Shown one piece after another: positions 1-7,868 of a stretch of DNA of 64,000 nt. Positions within the stretch are counted from its first letter, which is position 1. Each line of letters opens with the position of its first letter. The DNA is from Tabrizicola oligotrophica (GTDB taxonomy: Bacteria > Pseudomonadota > Alphaproteobacteria > Rhodobacterales > Rhodobacteraceae). The translations under genes were made by a program, and so were the position numbers. The stretch is from contig NZ_JAAIVJ010000007.1 of the NCBI RefSeq assembly GCF_011008935.1, forward strand, positions 124,001-188,000, given 5' to 3'. Under the pieces are notes generated by a model. That model saw only the letters and a list, made by a program, of their open reading frames with translations, did not search any database and was not told the DNA's origin.

Positions 1-312
1 GCCGCTACCATGTTACTACTCCGCCTCAAACCCGGATCACTACGCCCGGAACATTGTTATAGACCCCATCTTTTGTAGGGCCGATTGCCCTCTGGCATAC
101 GCGGGATCAAACGCGATTTCCAGCGTTTCATCCGAAATGCCGACGGTTCGTCACAATTCCCCCCAATTCCAGCCTTAATTGCGGTTTTTGCGCTACAGGG
201 CCGGCGGGGGCATTCTACCAAAGGGCGAGGTCTGGCTTCGGGTCTTGCGCGCGGGTGGCGCGAGCCTGATTTTGCGCTTTACTGGCCGGGCAATTTCGCG
301 CTTTCTCCGATC
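1..312. other. Non-coding or unresolved left edge ahead of the GntR gene
   Basis: About 310 bases with no gene I can support. The regulator's frame stays open back to about 85, but that stretch translates to sequence unlike any GntR amino terminus, so I treat it as leader. At 10-12 a minus-strand ATG is preceded by a GGAG-like Shine-Dalgarno. It could begin a divergent gene leaving the window, but only four codons are visible. I see no convincing promoter. Confidence 0.4.
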
Positions 313-963
313 ATGGCCGGGCAGACGGAAACTCTCATCGAAACGATCATGGGCTGGATCGACCTCGGGCGGCTTCGGCCGGGGGACCCGATTGACGAGG
401 CGGCGCTGGTGGCCGAATTCGGGGTGTCCCGTACGCCGGTCCGCGAAGCTTTGTTGCAGCTCGAGGCGGTCGGGCTGATCCGACGCCATCCACGCAAGGG
501 GGCAACGCTGTTTCGCCCGACGCTGGAGGAGTTCCTCGCCATTCTGGAGGTGCATGCCAAGCTGGAAGGTCAGGCTGCAGGTCTGGCCGCGCGGCGGCTG
601 TCGGTCGGCTGGGCCGAGCGGCTGGAGGCGGTGGTGGTCGCCTGCGAAGCCCATGCCGCGACAAAGGGCGACGGGGATCCCGATGGCTATTACCAGTTGA
701 ACCTGCGCTTCCACGAAACCGTGGCGCTGGCGGCGGGCAATCCGTTCCTGACCGAGATGATCAAGACCAATGCCCGCAAGCTGCTGGCTTATTATCGCGC
801 GCGTTACCACTATGCCGGCGCGATTGCCCAGTCGGCCCGCGAACACCGCGAGATCGCGCGCTCCATCGTCGCCCGCGACGCGACCGGGGCTGAGGCGCTG
901 ATGCAGCGCCATGTGCAATTCGACCAGATTACCGCGATGGATCTGCTGGCGGCGCTGTCCTGA
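313..963 (+). CDS. GntR-family transcriptional regulator, FCD (FadR-like) subfamily
   Basis: DNA-binding repressor or activator of 216 residues. An amino-terminal winged helix-turn-helix spans about residues 5-70, with the typical FGVSRTPVREAL recognition-helix segment near 35-48. An all-helical FCD effector domain follows (about 75-205). FCD metal-ligand histidines are visible in NLRFH, REHREI and MQRHV; the first motif has Asn where Asp is often found. The ligand and targets cannot be read from sequence. The ATG at 313 was chosen because the fold begins immediately after it, although the frame is open further upstream. The gene converges on corA, with only 11 bases between the two stop codons. 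Confidence 0.85.
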   Translation: MAGQTETLIETIMGWIDLGRLRPGDPIDEAALVAEFGVSRTPVREALLQLEAVGLIRRHPRKGATLFRPTLEEFLAILEVHAKLEGQAAGLAARRLSVGWAERLEAVVVACEAHAATKGDGDPDGYYQLNLRFHETVALAAGNPFLTEMIKTNARKLLAYYRARYHYAGAIAQSAREHREIARSIVARDATGAEALMQRHVQFDQITAMDLLAALS

Positions 964-978
964 CCGCGCGGCGGTCAG
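960..978. terminator. Perfect palindrome covering both convergent stop codons
   Basis: CTGACCGC, a 3-base loop, then GCGGTCAG. The 8-bp stem contains the TGA of the GntR gene and the TGA (reverse strand) of corA. It lacks a T-tract, so it may only be a weak bidirectional transcript end. Confidence 0.35.
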
Positions 979-1937
979 AGCCAGCCCTTCCATCGGAACA
1001 CCGCCCAGGTGACGGCGGCCGATGCCACCATCAGCACGAGTGCCGCGCCATAGCCCCAGGGTTGCGCCAGTTCGGGCATGACGGCGAAATTCATGCCGTA
1101 GATGCTGGCGATCAGCGTCGGCGGCAGGAACAGCACCGAGACCAGCGACACGATCTTGACCGTCGAGTTCTGCGACAGGTCGATCGTCCCCAGCGTGGCG
1201 TCCGAGGTCAGCGCCAGCCGGCTGTCGAGAAAGTTCGCGTGCTGGTCAAGGGCGTCGATGTCGCGCAGTTCGGTCTTCAGCGCCTTGACCAGATCCTTGG
1301 ACCCGGGACGCCGGGCGATCACCGGCTCGATGTGGTTCAGCGCCCGGCCAAGCGTCAGAAGCGCCAGCCGGACCCGGCCCAGCCGCTCGCCCTGCTGTCC
1401 GATCTGGACCAGAGCCAACTGCAGCGAGGTCTGGGTCTGGTTCCGTGGCTGATAGATCAGCCGCGCCACGTCGTCGAGCGCCCGGCCCACGCCTTCGAGG
1501 TGGTCGGCAAGCCGGCCGATGATCTCCTGCACCAGCCCCGTGAACACATGGTCAGGGGTGGCGACGCCAAGCCCGCTCTTGTCGGCGCGGGCGGGAAAGG
1601 TGTCGAAGGGGCGCGGGGTGTGATGGCGCACCGTCACCAGCCTTTCAGGCTCGAGGATGAAGGTGACTGGCGCGGAAACCTGTTCATCGGCCGCATTCTG
1701 TCCCGGCACCATGACGGTCAGGTAATCCGTGCCGTTGTCGTGGTAAAGCCGGTTCGACAGTTCGATCTCCTCCATGTCCTCAAGGCTCGGGATATCCAGC
1801 CCGAGGCCCGCGAGGGTGATGGCGATGGCCATGTCGGGCTGGAACAGGTCGATCCAGACCGCCGAGGTCAGGCCTTCGCGGTCCGGCGTGCCGGTCGCGG
1901 CCAGCCGCCCGCCCTCGGCATGATAGGCGCGGATCAC
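975..1937 (-). CDS. corA: CorA-family divalent metal (Mg2+) transporter
   Basis: Inner-membrane channel of the CorA/MIT family, 320 residues, expected to work as a pentamer. A large cytoplasmic domain of beta sheet plus long helices occupies residues 1-260. It is followed by TM1 (about 262-279), the signature GMN selectivity motif at 281-283 within YGMNF, and TM2 (about 299-315), ending in the basic tail FRWKGWL. The start is GTG at 1937 and overlaps the TGA of ridA by 4 bases, so the two are probably co-transcribed and translationally coupled. Mg2+ is the usual substrate; Co2+, Ni2+ or Zn2+ cannot be excluded, since the Zn transporter ZntB shares this fold. Confidence 0.9.
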   Translation of the reverse strand: MIRAYHAEGGRLAATGTPDREGLTSAVWIDLFQPDMAIAITLAGLGLDIPSLEDMEEIELSNRLYHDNGTDYLTVMVPGQNAADEQVSAPVTFILEPERLVTVRHHTPRPFDTFPARADKSGLGVATPDHVFTGLVQEIIGRLADHLEGVGRALDDVARLIYQPRNQTQTSLQLALVQIGQQGERLGRVRLALLTLGRALNHIEPVIARRPGSKDLVKALKTELRDIDALDQHANFLDSRLALTSDATLGTIDLSQNSTVKIVSLVSVLFLPPTLIASIYGMNFAVMPELAQPWGYGAALVLMVASAAVTWAVFRWKGWL

Positions 1938-2431
1938 GGGCAGCCGTCCATCAGCTCGACCGTGGCCCAGGTTTCAAAACAGACCCCGCCCGCCAGCGCC
2001 ATGACGCCGATTGTGGCCCGCCCGCCAAGGCCGCGCTCGCGCCCGAAGGTTTCGACCAGCAGGTCGGACAGGCCGGAGGAAACCTTGTGGACTTCCTCGT
2101 AATCCGGCGTGCAGACCACGAAATTCAGCGTCCGCACGATGGATTTCACATGGTCGAGACTGCCCACCGCCTGCCGGATGCCGCCCAGCACATTGAGCCC
2201 GGTCTGGCGCGCGGCGGCGTAGCCCTCATCCGTCGTCAGGTCCTGCCCGAGCCGCCCCCTTTGGGTGATCTGCGTGCCGATCTGGGCGACATGGCCCGAC
2301 AGGAACAAAAGGCTCCCGATGCGATGATAAGGTTTCATCGTGCCATAATCGGCGCCGTAATAGCCGATGCGGTTGAAGTCGGGGATGTCGAGACCCATCA
2401 TCAGGGCGGCTTTCTCGGGGCTGTCGGTCAT
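1934..2431 (-). CDS. RidA/YjgF/YER057c family protein
   Basis: 165-residue member of the RidA superfamily, a trimeric cytosolic fold that in canonical RidA deaminates reactive enamines/imines. Visible family features are the LLFLSGHVAQIG strand, LNFVVCTPDYEEVHKV, and the C-terminal RATIGVMALAGG segment. Canonical RidA has an Arg in an R-[VAT]-x-V context near the active site; here RATIGV fits that position. It is longer than the classic 125-130 residues because of an amino-terminal extension, as in the YjgH/Rid subgroup. It is the upstream partner of corA (4-base overlap). The physiological substrate is unknown. Confidence 0.85.
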   Translation of the reverse strand: MTDSPEKAALMMGLDIPDFNRIGYYGADYGTMKPYHRIGSLLFLSGHVAQIGTQITQRGRLGQDLTTDEGYAAARQTGLNVLGGIRQAVGSLDHVKSIVRTLNFVVCTPDYEEVHKVSSGLSDLLVETFGRERGLGGRATIGVMALAGGVCFETWATVELMDGCP

Positions 2432-2557
2432 GGCGCGGCACCTTTCATGGAGTCATCAGCCTAGCAGTCCGCAGCCGCCTCGCAAGGGAGTGCATTGCGC
2501 CTGCGGGGCCGCCCCTGTATTTCCTTGCCCGGATGCTGCCCTTTTCCGGAGTTCCCG

Positions 2558-3178
2558 ATGCGATTCCTGCGCCCCGCTGTCCTTCTCTTCGGCCTTGCCC
2601 TCGCCGGGTGCCAGACCAATGACCTTGCCGAGCCTCCGGTTCCTTTGGGCGATTTCGCGCTGGGCCATAATATCGTGGTGACGACGAACATGCAGAAGGT
2701 CGCCATCTCGCGCGATGCCACGCCCGAGGATTGGGAAAAATCGCTGGAAAAGGCGATCGACGACCGTTTTGGCCGCTATGACGGCGAGAAGCTCTACAAT
2801 ATCGGCATTTCGATCGATGCCTTTGCGCTGGCCCCTCCCGGCGTGCCGCTGGTTCTCAGCCCGAAATCGGCGCTGGGGATCACCGTCACGGTCTGGGACG
2901 ATGCGGCGCAGAAGAAGCTGAACGTCGAGGGCAAACAGATCATCGTGATGGAGAAGATGTCGGGGGAAACCGTCGTCGGCTCCGGCCTGACCAAATCGGC
3001 GGCAGAGCAGATGGAGACGCTGTCCTACAACGCCGCCAAGGCGGTCGAGGGCTGGCTTGTGGAAAACCCGGAGTGGTTCGGCCTGCCGCCCAAGGCGGTT
3101 GTCGGGGCGCCTGCGCCCACCTCCTTTGCCAAGCCCCCGGCGCCTGCCGCCGTGCCGGTTCCGGCTGTCACCGAGTGA
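2558..3178 (+). CDS. Putative lipoprotein of unknown function
   Basis: 206 residues. It begins with a short signal peptide ending in a lipobox L-A-G-C with Cys18 as the lipidation site, so the mature protein should be membrane-anchored on the periplasmic side. The middle contains alternating beta-strand-like and charged segments. The last 30 residues are rich in Pro, Ala and Val and look like a flexible tail. I recognise no catalytic motif. The ATG at 2558 was chosen over an upstream in-frame start because it places the signal peptide at the amino terminus. It is the last gene before tuf, in the same direction, but tuf appears to have its own promoter. Confidence 0.75.
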   Translation: MRFLRPAVLLFGLALAGCQTNDLAEPPVPLGDFALGHNIVVTTNMQKVAISRDATPEDWEKSLEKAIDDRFGRYDGEKLYNIGISIDAFALAPPGVPLVLSPKSALGITVTVWDDAAQKKLNVEGKQIIVMEKMSGETVVGSGLTKSAAEQMETLSYNAAKAVEGWLVENPEWFGLPPKAVVGAPAPTSFAKPPAPAAVPVPAVTE

Positions 3179-3222
3179 GCCTCGCCGCGGCCTGAAAGCT
3201 GCGCCAGAACGCCCGGCGGCTC

Positions 3223-3251
3223 TTGATTTTTCCGGTCCGGGCAGATAATTG
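3223..3251 (+). promoter_or_regulatory. Candidate sigma70-type promoter of tuf copy 1
   Basis: TTGATT (3223-3228), a 17-base spacer, then TAATTG (3246-3251), 56 bases upstream of the tuf ATG. Found by eye; the same TTGATT-17 pattern occurs before trnW and rplO. Confidence 0.5.
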
Positions 3252-3307
3252 CCCGCCCGTGGAACACAGGGCCCTTTCCGGGCCCCCGAAAATCAAGGGC
3301 GCCCGAC

Positions 3308-4483
3308 ATGGCAAAGGCAAAGTTTGAACGCAACAAGCCGCACGTGAACATTGGCACGATCGGCCACGTTGACCACGGCAAGACCACTCTGACGGCGGCG
3401 ATCACCAAGTATTTTGGTGAATTCCGCGCCTATGACCAGATTGACGGTGCGCCGGAAGAGCGGGCTCGCGGGATCACGATCTCGACCGCCCACGTCGAGT
3501 ATGAGACCGAAGCGCGTCACTATGCGCACGTCGACTGCCCCGGCCACGCCGACTATGTGAAGAACATGATCACCGGCGCGGCGCAGATGGACGGCGCGAT
3601 CCTCGTGTGCGCCGCCTCGGACGGCCCGATGCCGCAGACCCGCGAGCACATCCTCTTGGGCCGCCAGGTGGGTATCCCCTACATGGTCGTCTACATGAAC
3701 AAGGTCGACCTTGTTGATGACGAGGAACTGATCGAACTCGTGGAAATGGAACTGCGCGAGCTGCTGTCGTCCTACGAATACCCCGGCGACGACATTCCGA
3801 TCATCAAGGGCTCGGCCCACCAGGCGATGATCGGCGAGCGTCCGGAAATCGGCGAGAACTCGATCCGCGCGCTGATGAAGGCGGTTGACGAATACATCCC
3901 GACCCCGGCGCGCGCCGTGGATCAGCCCTTCCTGATGCCGATCGAAGACGTGTTCTCGATCTCGGGCCGCGGCACGGTTGTGACCGGCCGGGTGGAGCGT
4001 GGCGTGATCAACGTCGGCGACGAAGTCGAGATCGTCGGCATCCGCGAGACCAAGAAGTCGGTCTGCACCGGCGTCGAGATGTTCCGCAAGCTCCTGGACC
4101 GCGGCGAGGCTGGCGACAACGTCGGCGTGCTGTTGCGCGGCATCGACCGTGAAGGCGTCGAGCGCGGCCAGGTGCTGTGCAAGCCGAAGTCGGTCAACCC
4201 GCACACCAAGTTCGAAGCCGAGGCCTATATCCTGACCAAGGAAGAAGGCGGCCGTCACACGCCGTTCTTCGCGAACTACCGCCCGCAGTTCTACTTCCGC
4301 ACCACGGACGTGACCGGGACCGTTGAACTGCCGGCCGGCACCGAGATGGTGATGCCGGGCGACAACCTGAAGTTCAACGTCACGCTGATCGCCCCGATCG
4401 CGATGGAAGAGAAGCTGCGCTTCGCCATCCGCGAAGGCGGCCGCACCGTCGGTGCAGGCGTCGTGTCGAAGATCATCGAATGA
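3308..4483 (+). CDS. tuf: Elongation factor Tu, copy 1
   Basis: GTPase that delivers aminoacyl-tRNA to the ribosomal A site; 391 residues, normal alphaproteobacterial length. The GTPase domain carries GHVDHGKT at 19-26, the switch segment RGITI, DCPGH near 80-84 and NKVD near 135-138. Domains 2 and 3 (about 200-391) are complete, ending in VVSKIIE. The protein is identical to the second copy at 22961-24136, and by my reading the two genes differ at 20 bases, all synonymous. An AAGGG Shine-Dalgarno lies 8 bases before the ATG. A Rho-independent terminator follows. It is followed by tRNA-Trp, secE and nusG, a common bacterial order. Confidence 0.99.
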   Translation: MAKAKFERNKPHVNIGTIGHVDHGKTTLTAAITKYFGEFRAYDQIDGAPEERARGITISTAHVEYETEARHYAHVDCPGHADYVKNMITGAAQMDGAILVCAASDGPMPQTREHILLGRQVGIPYMVVYMNKVDLVDDEELIELVEMELRELLSSYEYPGDDIPIIKGSAHQAMIGERPEIGENSIRALMKAVDEYIPTPARAVDQPFLMPIEDVFSISGRGTVVTGRVERGVINVGDEVEIVGIRETKKSVCTGVEMFRKLLDRGEAGDNVGVLLRGIDREGVERGQVLCKPKSVNPHTKFEAEAYILTKEEGGRHTPFFANYRPQFYFRTTDVTGTVELPAGTEMVMPGDNLKFNVTLIAPIAMEEKLRFAIREGGRTVGAGVVSKIIE

Positions 4484-4531
4484 TGATCCCGAGACGCGCC
4501 AGCTGAAGGCGGGTCGAAGATCATCGAATAA
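4484..4531 (+). repeat. 3' tail of tuf1, shared with tuf2 and repeating the gene's last codons
   Basis: After the stop, which is followed by a second in-frame TGA, 48 bases run to a TAA at 4529-4531. The last 18 bases (4514-4531) repeat the tuf 3' end (4466-4483) in the same frame, encoding S-K-I-I-E-stop again. The same tail follows tuf2 at 24137-24184 with one base changed. Confidence 0.8.
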
Positions 4532-4552
4532 TTCGGGCAACCGAACTGTGGA

Positions 4553-4580
4553 AAAGGCTGCCCTCGGGCGGCCTTTTTCT
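4553..4580 (+). terminator. Rho-independent terminator after tuf1
   Basis: AAAGGCTGCC (4553-4562), 4-base loop, GGCGGCCTTT (4567-4576): a 10-bp stem with one G-T pair, running into a T-tract. Confidence 0.85.
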
Positions 4581-4659
4581 TTCCCCGCCGACCCAACTCG
4601 TCGAGCATTTCATGCACTCCTCGTCACCCCCGACGAGGCCGCGAAGCGCCCGAGGAGGG

Positions 4660-5295
4660 TCAGCGGTCGAGCGCGCCCTTTCCCGCAAGGATCAGCGGGG
4701 CAAGTTTGGCGATGCGGGCCAGTCTTGTCGCCGCAGTCCTGGCAGACCCCACCGCCAGCGCATGGCTTTTCCGGCGGCCGGGTGTCAGGGCGTGGAACGC
4801 CTCGGCCAGAGCGGGATCGGCGTCAAGGGCGTCCTGAAGCTCGGTTGGCAGTTCAAGCGCGGTTGTGACTTTGGCGGGTTTGGTGCCCGCCTCGGCAAGG
4901 GCCATGGCTTGGGCGAGAAGACCGTGCAGGGCCGGGGCCATCGGCGCCACCTGCGCGGCATCGGTAAAGCGGGCGCAATCGGGATGGCTTGTGTTTTCGC
5001 CCTGCCGGCTCAAAAGGCCGGTGGGGTCCTGCAAGAGGCTGGCGTTGAAGAAGGTCAGGCGGAAATCGCCGCGAAAGGCGCCCAGAATCGCAATGTTGCG
5101 CCCGGCATGCATGTAACAGGGGTGGCCCCATTTCGCGACCTCTTGCAGCCCGGCGCCCGTGCAGATGTCCCGCAGCGCGGCCAGACCCGCCGCCCAGATC
5201 CGCGCCGAACAGTCCGCGGTTCCAAAGCGGTCGCAGCGCCCGCAACCGTCGCGGAAGAAGTCCTCAGGGGTCGTTATCATCTCGCGGGGGGCCAT
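4660..5295 (-). CDS. YdeI/OmpD-associated family protein (DUF1801-type domain)
   Basis: 211 residues. The amino-terminal two-thirds resembles the DUF1801/YdeI fold (WGHPCYMHAGRNIAILGAF is characteristic). The last 60 residues match the OmdA/YdeI C-terminal helical region (LPTELQDAL ... AFHALTPGRRKSHAL). In enterobacteria YdeI has been linked to polymyxin or bacteriocin tolerance, but the molecular activity is unknown, so this name says little about function here. It is on the opposite strand to its neighbours and separates tuf1 from the trnW-secE-nusG unit. The ATG at 5295 was taken; an internal Met (codon 6) is also possible. Confidence 0.75.
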   Translation of the reverse strand: MAPREMITTPEDFFRDGCGRCDRFGTADCSARIWAAGLAALRDICTGAGLQEVAKWGHPCYMHAGRNIAILGAFRGDFRLTFFNASLLQDPTGLLSRQGENTSHPDCARFTDAAQVAPMAPALHGLLAQAMALAEAGTKPAKVTTALELPTELQDALDADPALAEAFHALTPGRRKSHALAVGSARTAATRLARIAKLAPLILAGKGALDR

Positions 5296-5353
5296 GGGCC
5301 AAACCTATGCCCCGGAATCTTTTCCGCCAAGCCAAGATTCCGCCGCGCGCCCC

Positions 5354-5382
5354 TTGATTTCCCCGCGCGCCTGCCGTAACTC
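5354..5382 (+). promoter_or_regulatory. Candidate promoter of trnW (and secE-nusG)
   Basis: TTGATT (5354-5359), 17-base spacer, TAACTC (5377-5382); the -10 box ends 12 bases before the mature tRNA. Confidence 0.55.
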
Positions 5383-5394
5383 GCCGGCAGGCTT

Positions 5395-5470
5395 AGGGGT
5401 ATAGCTCAGCTGGTAGAGCGACGGTCTCCAAAACCGTAGGTCGCGGGTTCGAACCCTGCTGCCCCTGCCA
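5395..5470 (+). tRNA. trnW: tRNA-Trp (anticodon CCA)
   Basis: 76 bases with a full cloverleaf. The acceptor AGGGGTA pairs with TGCCCCT (one G-T). The D-arm is TAGCTCAGCTGGTAGAGC. The anticodon loop CTCCAAA carries CCA, and the T-arm is GCGGGTTCGAACCCTGC. The discriminator base is G and the 3' CCA is encoded. Its position between tuf and secE is conserved in many proteobacteria. Confidence 0.97.
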
Positions 5471-5580
5471 AGCCGATTTCCAGACAGTGTGATCCTGCAC
5501 CTCCGCCCGGGAGGATCGGCCTTGAATTTTCAGCCCGGCCCGCGTATCTGCGCAGACGACAAGAAGGATCGGACCCGACC

Positions 5581-5778
5581 ATGGCCACCAAGACCACGCC
5601 CACCCAGTTCATCGCCCAGGCCCGCGCCGAGATCGCCAAGGTGGTCTGGCCGTCGCGCCGCGAGGTGATGCTGACCACGATCATGGTCTTCATCATGGCG
5701 GCGCTGACCGCGACCTTCTTCAGCCTTGTCGACATGGCGATCCGCTTTGGCCTGAAGCTGATCATCGGCGGGCTCTGA
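5581..5778 (+). CDS. secE: Preprotein translocase subunit SecE
   Basis: 65-residue single-span subunit of the SecYEG channel, which clamps SecY and is essential for protein export. It shows the amphipathic helix with the conserved KVVWPSRREV motif (about 20-29), followed by one transmembrane helix (about 31-58). This is the minimal one-TM form usual outside Enterobacteria. It is preceded by tRNA-Trp (110 bases) and followed by nusG. Its partner secY is in this window at 37756. Confidence 0.97.
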   Translation: MATKTTPTQFIAQARAEIAKVVWPSRREVMLTTIMVFIMAALTATFFSLVDMAIRFGLKLIIGGL

Positions 5779-5844
5779 GGCGCAAGCCTCCAAGGAATTC
5801 CCTTGAAATCCGGGCGCATGGCTTGTATCCCGCGCTCAACCAAA

Positions 5845-5892
5845 GGGAACCCGGCGCGCAGCGATTCGTGTTGCGCGCTGTTTTTTGTTCCC
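5845..5892 (+). terminator. Terminator- or attenuator-like hairpin between secE and nusG
   Basis: GCGCGCA (5854-5860), 11-base loop, TGCGCGC (5872-5878), then TG and six T (5881-5886). An outer pair GGGAAC (5845-5850) / GTTCCC (5887-5892) could close over the T-tract, giving a second fold. It lies in the 189-base secE-nusG gap, so it may limit or regulate nusG transcription. Confidence 0.5.
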
Positions 5893-5967
5893 GAAAGGGC
5901 CGGGGGAAACCCGGAAATGCAGGAAATTCAGGTGGTTCGGCATCTGGACAGACAAAGTGGAGCGGCC

Positions 5968-6501
5968 ATGGCCAAGCGTTGGTATTCGGTGAGCGTGCTG
6001 TCGAACTTCGAGAAGAAGGTCGCAGAGCAGATCCGCACGGCTGTCGCAGATGCCAATCTGGGCGACGAAATTGACGAAGTGCTGGTGCCGACCGAAGAAG
6101 TGATCGAGGTGCGGCGCGGCAAGAAGGTGACGTCCGAGCGGCGCTTCATGCCCGGCTATGTGCTGGTGCGCATGGAAATGACCAACCGCGGCTATCACCT
6201 GATCTCGTCGATCAACCGCGTCACCGGCTTTCTTGGTCCGCAGGGCAAGCCGATGCCGATGCGCGACGCCGAGGTGAACCAGATCCTGAACCGGGTCGAG
6301 GAAGGCCAGGAAGCCCCGCGCAACCTGATCCGCTTCGACGTGGGCGAGAAGGTCAAGGTCACTGACGGCCCGTTCGAGGGCTTTGACGGCATGGTCGAGG
6401 ATGTGGACGAGGCGCACAGCCGCCTGAAAGTCTCGGTCTCGATCTTCGGGCGCGCGACGCCTGTGGAACTGGAATTCACTCAGGTGTCGAAAAACCTCTG
6501 A
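5968..6501 (+). CDS. nusG: Transcription termination/antitermination factor NusG
   Basis: 177-residue NusG, which binds RNA polymerase, suppresses pausing and links it to Rho or to ribosomes. The NGN domain spans 1-118 (KRWYSVSVLSNFEKKVAEQI at the start, FMPGYVLVRM and GFLGPQGKPMPM in the middle). A C-terminal KOW domain follows, with KVKVTDGPFEGFDGMV. The start at 5968 follows GAGCGGCC and begins MAKRWY, as in the family; the frame is open upstream to 5803, but that part is not NusG-like. A terminator-like hairpin precedes it. Confidence 0.97.
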   Translation: MAKRWYSVSVLSNFEKKVAEQIRTAVADANLGDEIDEVLVPTEEVIEVRRGKKVTSERRFMPGYVLVRMEMTNRGYHLISSINRVTGFLGPQGKPMPMRDAEVNQILNRVEEGQEAPRNLIRFDVGEKVKVTDGPFEGFDGMVEDVDEAHSRLKVSVSIFGRATPVELEFTQVSKNL

Positions 6502-6510
6502 GTGTATCGC

Positions 6511-6545
6511 GTGGGAGGCCGTCCCCAAGGGGAGGGCCGGACCAC
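6511..6545 (+). promoter_or_regulatory. Candidate L1-binding mRNA mimic (rplKA leader)
   Basis: A stem of GTGG, then GGCC and CCCC, closed by an AA loop and returning through GGGG, GGCC and CCAC, with short internal bulges (GA on one side, GGA on the other). The strand GTGGGAGGC and the return side ending ACCAC resemble the L1-binding stalk of 23S rRNA. Feedback by L1 on its own leader is established in E. coli and others. Its role here is inference. Confidence 0.55.
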
Positions 6546-6594
6546 TAAACCGCGCGCCCAATCCCGGGCGGTGCAGTGAAAAAGGAGAGGCCAG

Positions 6595-7047
6595 ATGGCC
6601 AAGAAGATTATCGGCAGCCTGAAGCTGCAAGTGAAGGCCCAGCAGGCCAACCCGTCGCCGCCGGTCGGCCCGGCTCTGGGTCAGCGCGGTCTGAACATCA
6701 TGGCCTTCGTGAAGGAATTCAACGCGAAGACCGCCGAAATTCCGCCGGGCACCCCGACCCCGGTCATCATCACCTACTATGCCGACAAGTCGTTCAGCCT
6801 TGAGCTGAAGACTGCTCCAGCCTCGTTCCTGATCAAGCAGGCCGCCGGTCTGCCGCCGGTCGGCAAGCGCTCGCGCGCCAAGGGTTCGATGAAGCCGGGC
6901 CGCGAAGTGGCTGGCACGATCACCACCGCCGCGCTGCGCAAGATCGCGGAAACCAAGATGAAGGACCTCAACGCCAATTCGGTCGAAGCGGCGATGAACA
7001 TCATCCTTGGCTCGGCCAAATCCTGCGGCATCGAAGTGAAAGGCTGA
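6595..7047 (+). CDS. rplK: 50S ribosomal protein L11
   Basis: 150 residues, slightly longer than the E. coli protein. L11 forms the GTPase-associated stalk base with 23S rRNA. The amino-terminal domain carries the proline-rich [17 protein letters not shown] loop (about 20-37), used by thiostrepton-type inhibitors, and the C-terminal rRNA-binding domain ends in [11 protein letters not shown] strong AAGGAG Shine-Dalgarno precedes the ATG. It sits 5 bases before rplA and behind the presumed L1-controlled leader. Confidence 0.98.
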   Translation: MAKKIIGSLKLQVKAQQANPSPPVGPALGQRGLNIMAFVKEFNAKTAEIPPGTPTPVIITYYADKSFSLELKTAPASFLIKQAAGLPPVGKRSRAKGSMKPGREVAGTITTAALRKIAETKMKDLNANSVEAAMNIILGSAKSCGIEVKG

Positions 7048-7052
7048 GCACC

Positions 7053-7748
7053 ATGGCAAAGATTGGTAAGCGTTCGGCCAAGGCCAACGAAGCATTCGTC
7101 GGCAAGTCGCTGATCTCGGTGGAAGACGCCGTCAAGCTGATCAAGGGCGCGGCTTCGGCCAAGTTCGACGAGACGCTGGAAATCGCGATGAACCTGGGCG
7201 TCGACCCGCGTCACGCCGACCAGATGGTCCGCGGCGTGGTGCAGCTGCCGAACGGCACGGGCAAGACCGTGCGCGTGGCGGTGTTCGCCCGTGGCGCCAA
7301 GGCTGATGAAGCCAAGGCTGCCGGTGCTGACATCGTTGGCGCCGAAGACCTGATGGAAACCATCCAGCAGGGCAAGATCGAGTTCGACCGCTGCATCGCG
7401 ACCCCGGACCTGATGCCGCTGGTCGGTCGTCTCGGCAAGATCCTCGGCCCGCGCAACCTGATGCCGAACCCCAAGGTCGGCACCGTGACCATGGACGTCA
7501 AGACTGCGGTCGAGGCGGCCAAGGGCGGCGAAGTCCAGTTCAAGGTCGAGAAGGCCGGTGTCATCCATGCCGGGATCGGCAAGGTGTCGTTCGATGAGGC
7601 GAAGCTCGCCGAAAACGTCCGCGCTTTCGTGGATGCCGTCGCCAAGGCCAAGCCGGCTGGCGCCAAGGGCACCTATGTGAAGAAGGTTTCGCTCTCGTCG
7701 ACCATGGGTCCGGGCGTGTCGCTGGATATCGCTTCGGCCACGGCCTGA
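7053..7748 (+). CDS. rplA: 50S ribosomal protein L1
   Basis: 231 residues, full length. L1 builds the mobile stalk that escorts deacylated tRNA from the E site and represses its own operon by binding the leader. Family landmarks include [14 protein letters not shown], the domain-2 segment [13 protein letters not shown] (about 135-147) and the C-terminal [17 protein letters not shown]. The unit ends here: a hairpin repeat and then a strong terminator follow. Confidence 0.98.
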   Translation: MAKIGKRSAKANEAFVGKSLISVEDAVKLIKGAASAKFDETLEIAMNLGVDPRHADQMVRGVVQLPNGTGKTVRVAVFARGAKADEAKAAGADIVGAEDLMETIQQGKIEFDRCIATPDLMPLVGRLGKILGPRNLMPNPKVGTVTMDVKTAVEAAKGGEVQFKVEKAGVIHAGIGKVSFDEAKLAENVRAFVDAVAKAKPAGAKGTYVKKVSLSSTMGPGVSLDIASATA

Positions 7749-7756
7749 GCGAAAGA

Positions 7757-7776
7757 TGGGGTAAACCCCACCCTGC
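7757..7776 (+). repeat. Short intergenic palindrome (GTAGGGTGGG-type family, copy 1)
   Basis: TGGGGT, 2 bases, ACCCCA, then CCCTGC. One of several related palindromes; see 14231, 22881, 35294 and 36916. Confidence 0.55.
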
Positions 7777-7786
7777 GAATTTGCAG

Positions 7787-7811
7787 CGGCCGTCCTTCGG
7801 GGCGGCCGTTT
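7787..7811 (+). terminator. Rho-independent terminator after rplA
   Basis: CGGCCGTCC (7787-7795), TTCG tetraloop, GGGCGGCCG (7800-7808), then TTT. It separates the secE-rplA unit from what follows. Confidence 0.8.
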
Positions 7812-7868
7812 GCATTGCGGCGGTCGCTGGGCTAGCCTTTGCCCGCGGCAAAAGGGGCGGGCGGCCAG

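Noticed and set aside
85-312. Amino-terminal extension of the GntR regulator
   Set aside because: The upstream codons are low-complexity Arg/Gly/Phe-rich sequence with no match to the family; the winged helix starts at the ATG at 313.
4481-4531. Stop-codon read-through giving an extended EF-Tu
   Set aside because: Two consecutive in-frame TGA codons precede the repeated end and no SECIS-like structure is apparent, so recombination scarring is the simpler explanation.
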